A stretch of DNA of 64,000 nt from an uncultured Erysipelotrichaceae bacterium (GTDB taxonomy: Bacteria > Bacillota_I > Bacilli_A > Erysipelotrichales > Erysipelotrichaceae). The notes beneath the pieces are model-generated. The model was not told the origin of the DNA. It ran no database searches and saw nothing but the letters and a program-made list of their open reading frames with translations. Where the stretch lies: assembly GCA_947167125.1 (NCBI GenBank), contig CAMVGT010000004.1, positions 1 to 64,000 on the forward strand, written 5' to 3'. Of the stretch, positions 58,089-64,000 are shown piece after piece (the stretch's first letter is position 1; each line of letters opens with the position of its first letter). Made by a program: the position numbers and the translations under genes.

Positions 58089-58700
58089 TTATTTTGCCTG
58101 TTCGGGCATGAGCTTAAAGGAAACCATCCGGTCGAAGAACTGAGTGAACGGTCCGAGGCACAGCGCACACAGCAATGTACCGATACCGATCAGTCCGCCC
58201 AGCAGCCATGCAGCAAGGGCACACATGGAATCGGTGAAGATGCGGCATGCGAAATAGGGGAAATGCATGTGATCGCGCAGACCGAGTGCGAGATAGTCAT
58301 ACGGTCCGACACCGAGATCCGCTGTCTGATACAGGGAGATGCCGAGCGAAATGACAATGACTGCAGGAACCAGCCAGATCAGCCGGATCGCCAGGGATGC
58401 AGGATCGCCGAAAGCACCGTGGATCAGTTTGAAGAAGAAATCTACAATGTAGCCGAGCAGGACACCGTTCAGGATCGTACCGATGTTGATGTACTTTCTT
58501 CCCCAGATCAGAGGGAAGATGAGATAGATGCAGTTCATCAGCACGGTCACTGTTCCAAGAGAAATACCGGTCCGTTCGGAAATGGTGATGTTCAGGGCGG
58601 TGAAAGCGTCATTGCCGCAGGCTGACTGCTTGAACAAAGCACAGCCAAGGCCGATGATCACAACACCGAGGAAGCAGAAGATAATACGTTTGGTTTTCAT
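58089..58700 (-). CDS. YczE/YitT-like membrane protein
   Basis: A 203-residue protein with about five membrane segments of the YczE/YyaS/YitT group: LGCALFKQSACGNDAFTAL, then LGISLYQTADLGVGPYDYL, the repeated G-x-a-l-x-x-x-a-x-x-G-x-x-p-x-D block. Start at 58700 behind GGAG; an in-frame ATG upstream overlaps the phosphoesterase gene. Function unknown. Confidence 0.75.
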   Translation of the reverse strand: MKTKRIIFCFLGVVIIGLGCALFKQSACGNDAFTALNITISERTGISLGTVTVLMNCIYLIFPLIWGRKYINIGTILNGVLLGYIVDFFFKLIHGAFGDPASLAIRLIWLVPAVIVISLGISLYQTADLGVGPYDYLALGLRDHMHFPYFACRIFTDSMCALAAWLLGGLIGIGTLLCALCLGPFTQFFDRMVSFKLMPEQAK

Positions 58701-58735
58701 ATAGTTTCTCCGTTTCTGTTCAGGAAGAGGAATAT

Positions 58736-59290
58736 TCATAGTTTCTGCAGGGCACGGATCAGTTTCATCAGCCATCCGTCCTCTTTGAGTGAAGGGGTAC
58801 TGCTGTGATACTGCATAACCTGCACATTGATATTGTTTTCACTCAGATGCACCAGCATGTAAGTCGGCGCGGAGCCATCCCGGTTATGCAGAAGGGAACC
58901 GGGATTGAGAATCCGGATTCCGTCAACCGTTTCATCATGAACGGTATGGACATGGCCGAAGAAAACAAGATCGCAGTTTTTCGCGGCAGCTCTTGCGGCC
59001 ATCGGTCTGTAGTGAAAATAGGAAATAAAATCCATATGTCCATGGCAGATATAGATCCTGTGGCCGGCAGCTTCCAGAATCTGCTGGTCAGGCACTGCGC
59101 TTCCGTATTGGAAATCATTGTTGCCGCAGACACAGATCCATCCTTCCATATCCTTTGCAGACATGATCGAGTCGCCGCAGTGTACGAAGTAATCATAATC
59201 GCTGTATGTATCGCGCAGATACCGAAGCGATTCACTGTCGCCATGGTTGTCGGATGCCAATACAATCCGGACCGTTCCTGTTTCACTCAT
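58736..59290 (-). CDS. YfcE-like metallophosphoesterase
   Basis: A 184-residue calcineurin-like phosphoesterase with all metal motifs: ASDNHGD, HCGDS, VCGNND, ICHGHMD and FFGHVHT. The size fits the YfcE/MJ0936 group that hydrolyses small phosphodiesters. It lies upstream of the YczE-like gene on the same strand, 35 bases apart, so cotranscription is likely. Confidence 0.87.
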   Translation of the reverse strand: MSETGTVRIVLASDNHGDSESLRYLRDTYSDYDYFVHCGDSIMSAKDMEGWICVCGNNDFQYGSAVPDQQILEAAGHRIYICHGHMDFISYFHYRPMAARAAAKNCDLVFFGHVHTVHDETVDGIRILNPGSLLHNRDGSAPTYMLVHLSENNINVQVMQYHSSTPSLKEDGWLMKLIRALQKL

Positions 59291-59414
59291 ATGATGATTC
59301 TAACATGAAAAATGTTATCCTGAGGCAAATGGTGCAGGCAGTGCGTTTCCTGTTTCGGTGCATTATAATATGGATGAAGGATTCATCCGTATTTAATATC
59401 ATCTGGAGGTCATT

Positions 59415-60434
59415 ATGAGCAGAATTCTGTTGCTGCATACAGGCGGTACAATCGGTATGACCCGGACCGAGAAGGGTTACAGGCCGGACGGAAAATATTT
59501 CCGGGAAGCGGTTTTTCATATGGATTCCCTGAAGACAAAAGATATGCCGGAATGGGAATTCATGGAAACACCGAAGCTGCTGGATTCCAGCCGCATGAAA
59601 GCTTCGGACTGGAACCTGATCGGATCTGCAATCGCTGAAAATTACGATCGTTTTGACGGATTTGTCGTTCTGCACGGAACCGACACAATGGCTTATACAG
59701 CTTCCGCTCTTTCCTTTATGCTGAAGGGACTCAGCAAGCCGGTGATTCTGACCGGTTCGCAGATTCCGCTCTGCGAAACAAGAAGCGATGGAAGAGACAA
59801 TCTGATTACTTCCATGATGATTGCCGGCGACGCGAAGGTAAAGGAAGTATGCATTTATTTCGGCGGCCTGCTTTTAAGAGGAAACCGGGCAACTAAATAT
59901 TCAGCCGACGGGATGCAGGCATTTGTATCCCCGAACTATGCGCCGCTGGCTACAGCAGGGATTTCAATTCAGTACAATGAGAATTCATTCCTTGCCCACC
60001 GCAGCGGAAAGTTTGAATGCCGTCCGTTTGCGGAAGTTCCGATTGCGGTCATGAAAGTATTCCCGGGCATTCAGAAGGAAGTATTCGAATCCATTTTTAC
60101 CGATAAGCTGAAAGGAATTGTTCTGGAAACATTCGGCAGCGGCAATATGCCGGGCGATCCGGAAACATTGCTGCCGATCTTTGCAAAAGCGGCTGATAAC
60201 GGCACAGTCATTACCGTCTGCTCGCAATGCCTGCAGGCAACGGTGGATATGAATGCATATGAGGCAGGCAGCCTGCTTCGCTCAGCCGGCGCGGTCAGCG
60301 GCAGGGATATGACAACGGAAGCTGCGGTTGCCAAACTGCATTACCTGTTCAGTGTTTATCAGGATGCGGATCAGGTGCGCTTCAATATGGAGCGGGATAT
60401 CCGCGGTGAGATGAGCCAGAAGCTTGATTTATAA
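59415..60434 (+). CDS. ansA: L-asparaginase, type I
   Basis: A 339-residue cytoplasmic enzyme hydrolysing asparagine to aspartate and ammonia. The nucleophile Thr is in LLHTGGTIGMT, and the second active-site motif is VLHGTDTMAYTAS with Thr, Asp and the following Lys region. No signal peptide, matching type I. Start behind TGGAGGTC. A TATAAT at 59364-59369 is the likely -10, with no good -35. Confidence 0.88.
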   Translation: MSRILLLHTGGTIGMTRTEKGYRPDGKYFREAVFHMDSLKTKDMPEWEFMETPKLLDSSRMKASDWNLIGSAIAENYDRFDGFVVLHGTDTMAYTASALSFMLKGLSKPVILTGSQIPLCETRSDGRDNLITSMMIAGDAKVKEVCIYFGGLLLRGNRATKYSADGMQAFVSPNYAPLATAGISIQYNENSFLAHRSGKFECRPFAEVPIAVMKVFPGIQKEVFESIFTDKLKGIVLETFGSGNMPGDPETLLPIFAKAADNGTVITVCSQCLQATVDMNAYEAGSLLRSAGAVSGRDMTTEAAVAKLHYLFSVYQDADQVRFNMERDIRGEMSQKLDL

Positions 60435-60443
60435 GAGAGCACG

Positions 60444-60475
60444 GAACCGGATCGGAATGAACCGGTTCTTTTTTT
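60444..60475 (+). terminator. Terminator of ansA
   Basis: GAACCGG (60444-60450) and CCGGTTC (60462-60468) pair, then TTTTTTT. Confidence 0.78.
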
Positions 60476-60529
60476 ATGCGAAGCCTTCAGTTGTGAGTTA
60501 TACTGAACTAACCGGAAAGACTGGCGAAA

Positions 60530-60557
60530 ATGGAAAAGAAATTTCATATTGAAAAGA
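60530..60557 (+). pseudogene. Original 5' end of the methyltransferase gene, cut off by the IS
   Basis: ATG at 60530 reads MEKKFHIEKR before the insertion sequence. Removing the IS and one copy of the 8-base duplication joins this in frame to NTIQETLVIPLFARK of the gene resuming at 62309, which gives MEKKFHIEKNTIQ. This confirms both the gene start and the insertion point. Confidence 0.85.
60550..60557. repeat. Target-site duplication, left copy
   Basis: TGAAAAGA, identical to 62309-62316; the 8-base length is usual for the ISL3 family. Confidence 0.85.
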
Positions 60558-60616
60558 GACTCTTCTAACATAGTTGTGGGTAAAAACTTGTAGCTGAATG
60601 GTCAAAAGTTCTGATT

Positions 60617-61978
60617 TTATGCAGACTTTTTGACCATAGATGCTCTGTTGGAAAGCGGTATAACAATATTTGAACAAACAAGCATAATCAGATCCACAAG
60701 GTTGGTCAGATTTCTGAATCCAAAGGACCTGTGGATCAGAAGGCTGATCTTGTTGTTATTCGCTTCCACTCTGGCATTACTGATACCCGTTCGTATGAAG
60801 TTCATGATGAATTCCTTATGCCGCTTGATCTTCCGTCCCAGTTCGACAAATGTTGGTATCCTGCATCTCTGTGCCCATGACAGCCAATGATTCAGTTCCA
60901 TCTCTGCTTTGATCGGATCTTTGGTCTTCAGCAGAAGTCTCAATGATTCCTTCATCATATATGCACGGTACAGGCGATTGTCATTTGCCTGTATCATTGC
61001 CAGCTTCACTTCCTGATTCTCTGTCAGATTCTCAGGTGCTTTGCCTAATGCGTAACGGCTGTTCTTGATCTCTTTGGCCCTTTCCTTAGCGGTTGACAGG
61101 ATCTTTGATGCCTGATCATTTTCTGCCGGTCTTCCACGTCCGCGTTTGATTTCTTTCTTCAGTGTTTTGAGTTCATTGTTGGCTTCTCTCCAGGCTTCCT
61201 TGCGCAGCTCATCCAAAGCCTGCGTTGCCCATTCAACGACATGAAAAGGATCCGTACACCTGCAGGCATTATTGCAGTATTCATCAACACAGGCTGTGAT
61301 CCATCTTGCACCGTCTCCGGATACCACTTCAATGGCATCCCTCTGTTCCTGTGTGAGCTGCTGAAAGAAAGCCTCCAGCACAGATTTTCCATGGCCTTCA
61401 GCCACCCACACAACGGTATTGGTGTCATGATTTACTACGGTTGTGATGTACTTATGTCCTTTGGAATATGAGGTTTCATCAATTCCTATCCGCTTGAGCT
61501 CATCCAGTCTCGATGAAGTATCCGGCTCAAGATATTCTCTGGCCCTGGATACACATCTGCCGACTGTTTCCCAGGATATCCGCATATAGGAGGATACTGC
61601 ACTCTTGTTCAGTCTTCTGGCCATCCAGGCAACAGTCAGATCAAAATCCTTGGTAAATCTGCTTTTTGGAAAAGCCCATGGAACCGCAGCTGTGACTACT
61701 CCATGCACAGGGCATGTTACTCTGGGAGATTCACTCTCGATCTCAACGAGAAGTCCGCCGAAGTCAAGTGCGCGCCAATGACTCAGCTCATGGGAAGAAT
61801 CGTAGATAGGCAGCCGCCTGCCATTATCGCAATACGGGCATCTGCACTGCTTATTCTTATGCGGTCTTGCGTGGACGATCAGCTTGGATTCGCCTTTCGC
61901 TGTTTTAGTCAATTCCATGGAATTGACAACCATACTCTTGACACCAAGAGCTTTCTTCACTACCGTATTAACTGTCAT
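60617..61978 (-). CDS. ISL3-family transposase
   Basis: A 453-residue transposase. An N-terminal zinc ribbon (QCRCPYCDNGRRL, then TCPVHG) is followed by a helix-turn-helix (LNKSAVSSYMRISWETVGR), and a DDE core starting IGIDETSYSKGHKYITTVV, with the second Asp in TDPFHVVEWATQAL and the Glu in VEANNNKISLL. The protein is full length, so the element may still be mobile. Confidence 0.92.
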   Translation of the reverse strand: MTVNTVVKKALGVKSMVVNSMELTKTAKGESKLIVHARPHKNKQCRCPYCDNGRRLPIYDSSHELSHWRALDFGGLLVEIESESPRVTCPVHGVVTAAVPWAFPKSRFTKDFDLTVAWMARRLNKSAVSSYMRISWETVGRCVSRAREYLEPDTSSRLDELKRIGIDETSYSKGHKYITTVVNHDTNTVVWVAEGHGKSVLEAFFQQLTQEQRDAIEVVSGDGARWITACVDEYCNNACRCTDPFHVVEWATQALDELRKEAWREANNELKTLKKEIKRGRGRPAENDQASKILSTAKERAKEIKNSRYALGKAPENLTENQEVKLAMIQANDNRLYRAYMMKESLRLLLKTKDPIKAEMELNHWLSWAQRCRIPTFVELGRKIKRHKEFIMNFIRTGISNARVEANNNKISLLIHRSFGFRNLTNLVDLIMLVCSNIVIPLSNRASMVKKSA

Positions 61979-62063
61979 TTCAATATGTCTTTCTATTGAT
62001 TTAGCAGTTAATAAGATACGACTATTGAAATGACTTTTTCAATTGGTTATCCCTAGCCCCGTT

Positions 62064-62235
62064 CCGTCCGCCGGACCCGGACGGCAAAACAAACAAATAC
62101 GATTCTGTAACAGATTTATTCCTCAGCCATATTGACACAGGGGCCTCATTCCCCGCACCCCTAAAGACGAAGGTGTCCTCAGAACTAATGCCCGTTGGCA
62201 ACACCTTCGCACAAGTGTACACGGGGAATGCCCTG
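62064..62235. other. Structured non-coding leader inside the IS
   Basis: Between the IS end and the transposase start lie nested complementary segments. CCGTCCG (62064-62070) pairs with CGGACGG (62078-62084). CATTCCCCG (62147-62155) pairs with CGGGGAATG (62222-62230), extended outward by CAGGG (62138-62142) and CCCTG (62231-62235) across a 4-base bulge. Inside it CGAAGGTGT (62168-62176) pairs with ACACCTTCG (62201-62209). This GC-rich, folded block contrasts with the AT-rich IS ends. A structured RNA is likely; its function is unknown. Confidence 0.6.
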
Positions 62236-62294
62236 TATAAATACGGCTTCCGGCATAAAACCTGTTACTTGTTCAAAGATTTTTACCCACACTT

Positions 62295-63128
62295 ATGTTT
62301 GAAGGATCTGAAAAGAATACAATTCAGGAAACTCTTGTAATCCCGCTGTTTGCGCGGAAAATCTGCTCTGAAGAATTTCCGCAGCTGTTTGATGATCCCG
62401 AAGCAGAAAGAATCTGCGGCATGCTGGATTATGATTTTGCGTCGCGTGAGAAAAAGATGAGAAGTGCTGCCGGACTGTTCGGAGCGATTGAAGCTGCGCA
62501 GCGGCAGTATGATCTTGCATGGGAAGTGCAGGAGTATCTTTCTTCCCATCCCAAAGCGGCTGCAGTGAATCTTGGCTGCGGCCTGGACGATACCTTTTCA
62601 AAAGTAAATAACGGTAAATGCTTCGGATATAATCTGGACTTTCCGGATGTGATCGCAATCAGAAATCAGATTCTTCCGGCAAAGGAAAGGGAAAAGAATA
62701 TCGCATGCGATCTGAATGATTTTTCATGGATGGATGAAATCGACGCGTCGGAAGGAGCTGTCTTCTTTGCGGCAGGTGTTTTCTATTATTTCAGAACGGA
62801 AGATATGAAAAAGCTGTTTTGCGCAATGGCAGAGAAGTTTCCCGGTGCCGTGCTTGTTTTTGATTCCTGCAACCGGAAGGGGGCAGATCTGATGCGTAAA
62901 ACATGGCTGAAAGATGCCGGCATAACAGATGTTGAAGCATATTTCTCCCTGGAGGATCCGGATGAGCTGAAAGGATGGTCAGAAGATTTTGAATCCGTCA
63001 CATCCAGAAGCTATATGAGCGGCTACCGCGATCTGCGTAAAAAAGTCAGAATGCTTTACAGAATCCTGATCCGCTTCTGCGATTCCTTTGTGAAGATGCG
63101 GATTGTCAGAATTGTATTCGGCAAATGA
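62295..63128 (+). CDS. LCM-type SAM methyltransferase, 5' end replaced by the IS
   Basis: The present frame of 277 residues has the leucine-carboxyl-methyltransferase/polyketide O-methyltransferase pattern: TLVIPLFARK, AVNLGCGLDDTF (SAM site), NLDFPDVIAIR, CDLNDFSWMD and VFFAAGVFYYF. The original start is at 60530, cut off by the IS. By chance the IS right end supplies an in-frame ATG (62295, MFEGSEKN), so all but the first nine native residues could still be made. There is no ribosome-binding site before that ATG, so expression is doubtful. Confidence 0.78.
   Translation: MFEGSEKNTIQETLVIPLFARKICSEEFPQLFDDPEAERICGMLDYDFASREKKMRSAAGLFGAIEAAQRQYDLAWEVQEYLSSHPKAAAVNLGCGLDDTFSKVNNGKCFGYNLDFPDVIAIRNQILPAKEREKNIACDLNDFSWMDEIDASEGAVFFAAGVFYYFRTEDMKKLFCAMAEKFPGAVLVFDSCNRKGADLMRKTWLKDAGITDVEAYFSLEDPDELKGWSEDFESVTSRSYMSGYRDLRKKVRMLYRILIRFCDSFVKMRIVRIVFGK
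62309..62316. repeat. Target-site duplication, right copy
   Basis: TGAAAAGA, matching 60550-60557. Confidence 0.85.
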
Positions 63129-63132
63129 AAAC

Positions 63133-63158
63133 GAACCGGAAAATCCGGTTCATTTTTT
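63133..63158. terminator. Terminator between convergent genes
   Basis: GAACCGGA (63133-63140) and TCCGGTTC (63144-63151) pair, then ATTTTTT. Confidence 0.75.
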
Positions 63159-64000
63159 CAGCGGGATACTTGCCTTTAATTTGATTGCCACAATCAGGAT
63201 TGCAGCGTCATTGATGTTTCTTGGATCCAGTCCGCATGTACGTCCGATCCTGTCCAGACGGTACTGCAGAGTATTTTTATGGATGAAAAGTTCATCGGAA
63301 GCCGCTTTCAGCGACATATTGTTCCGGTAGTAAATTCTGAGAAGACGGATGTCATCATCGCTCAGGCCGCCTGCTGTTTTCTGCAGGAACCGTTCTTTTG
63401 CATAACTGGGAAGCTGTGAGAAAAGCAGCTCAATATCCAGGCTGTCAAATTCATTGAAGGGCTCATCCGACGCATGCAATGCAAGCAGAGCGTCATCATA
63501 GGAGCGGTGAATATGATTCAAAGTCTGTACACTTCCGGCTGCGATCCGGGAAGGAACAGCAGTCATTTCTTTCAATGAATCCCTGCATCTTTCATAGGAT
63601 TCCTGACTGACAATCAGGATGTATTTATCCGGATAGTCAAATGCGTAAAAGGATTTCGGGATTCCGGAAAGAAATGTCTCAAACCGGTTTTCATAAGCAG
63701 TGACATTGCGCGAGCGGTCGCTGATCTGCATATGGATGATCACAGCTCTGCAATCTTCATGATAATCAAGATTCTTCTGTACAAGAAAGGACTGCAGATA
63801 TTCAAAGCTGACCGGCTCATTCTGTGTCAGTGCACGGGCAATATAGGAAAATTCAGCACGTCTTAATTCTCTGGACGCGTCCATGTCCCGCTCCCTCAGC
63901 AGCATCCTCATAATGCGCAGCGCGAGTCTTGCATAGCGGCGGACTTCTTCCGGCTCCCCGGTAATGCCGATGACCCCTATGACCTGGCCATGGTGGGTGA
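63150..64000 (-). CDS. CdaR-family sugar-diacid-type regulator, truncated by the window edge
   Basis: The frame is open to the right edge of the window: before the first in-window Met it reads THHGQVIGVIGITGEPEEV and RRYARLALRIM, the sugar-diacid recognition domain of CdaR proteins. So at least 283 residues are here and the N-terminus lies outside. The C-terminus is the PucR-type helix-turn-helix (NNMSLKAASDELFIHKNTLQ, then YRLDRIGRTCGL). CdaR members respond to glycerate or sugar diacids; the target here is unknown. Confidence 0.83.
   Translation of the reverse strand, partial: THHGQVIGVIGITGEPEEVRRYARLALRIMRMLLRERDMDASRELRRAEFSYIARALTQNEPVSFEYLQSFLVQKNLDYHEDCRAVIIHMQISDRSRNVTAYENRFETFLSGIPKSFYAFDYPDKYILIVSQESYERCRDSLKEMTAVPSRIAAGSVQTLNHIHRSYDDALLALHASDEPFNEFDSLDIELLFSQLPSYAKERFLQKTAGGLSDDDIRLLRIYYRNNMSLKAASDELFIHKNTLQYRLDRIGRTCGLDPRNINDAAILIVAIKLKASIPLKK

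Larger units (their letters stand above)
60558..62308. mobile_element. ISL3-family insertion sequence, complete
   Basis: A 1751-base element bounded by imperfect inverted repeats: the left end begins GACTCTTCTAACATAG and the right end, read inward on the other strand, begins GATCCTTCAAACATAAG. Both continue into TGTGGGTAAAAA. It carries one intact transposase gene on the minus strand and a 330-base non-coding leader. The exact 8-base duplications and intact gene point to a recent insertion. Confidence 0.9.

Noticed and set aside
60558-62308. TnpB/omega-RNA or IS110-type element
   Set aside because: The transposase has the ISL3 zinc ribbon and DDE core, with inverted repeats and an 8-base duplication, none of which suits those groups.

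Overview
The window comes from a host-associated Bacillota. Shine-Dalgarno sequences are strong (AGGAGG/AAGGAG), most genes end in intrinsic hairpin-plus-T terminators, PTS systems and RpiR/MurR regulators are numerous, and base composition is moderate. The gene mix (PTS glycosidases, 6-phospho-beta-glucosidases, beta-glucuronidase, rhamnose genes, a bacterial serpin) fits a saccharolytic gut anaerobe. An Erysipelotrichales-like organism is my best guess, but I see no rRNA or other phylogenetic marker. No tRNA, rRNA, CRISPR array or replication origin was recognised.

Layout. 1-7600: an alpha-glucoside operon (glvA, EIICB, EIIA) with two coupled RpiR regulators converging on it. It sits in decayed, AT-rich DNA holding acetyltransferase pseudogenes, a phd-doc toxin-antitoxin pair and three copies of an unexplained ~116-146 bp repeat. 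7897-14470: small surface-domain-like protein, GH1, ferredoxin-type aldo-keto reductase, ROK kinase, SGNH esterase and an AraC regulator. 14636-20872: a sugar ABC transporter with two permeases plus a GH78-type alpha-L-rhamnosidase. 21984-26962: an unrecognised operon (SDR, Cys-rich protein, GcvT-like protein) divergent from a PucR-type regulator. 27413-29436: an ECF sigma factor coupled to a membrane-anchored serpin. 29543-34458: beta-glucuronidase, RpiR, a lone EIIC and ChbG.

34515-39182: an AraC regulator divergent from rhaB, rhaD and an AraA/FucI-type isomerase that takes the place of rhaA. 39243-45208: LysR divergent from a small protein and an operon of two GH1 enzymes (the first frameshifted in a T run), an AEC carrier and an aldo-keto reductase. 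45562-51135: lectin-like protein, alpha/beta hydrolase, a peptide with a double-glycine-like leader, MATE pump, HAD phosphatase and a fusion of an HPr-like domain with a D-lactate dehydrogenase. 51343-64000: a beta-propeller/SpoIIE sensor phosphatase, the AmmeMemoRadiSam pair, small membrane proteins, asparaginase, an ISL3-type insertion sequence that has split a methyltransferase gene and carries a strongly structured leader, and a CdaR-type regulator running off the right edge.

Taken together, the enzymes suggest a strategy of importing and dismantling plant and host glycosides: alpha- and beta-glucosides as 6-phosphates, rhamnosides by ABC import plus GH78 and RhaBD, and glucuronides by GH2. 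The most unusual items are the HPr-D-LDH fusion, the sigma-serpin pair, the repeats bracketing phd-doc, the SDR/Cys-rich/GcvT operon and the structured ISL3 leader.
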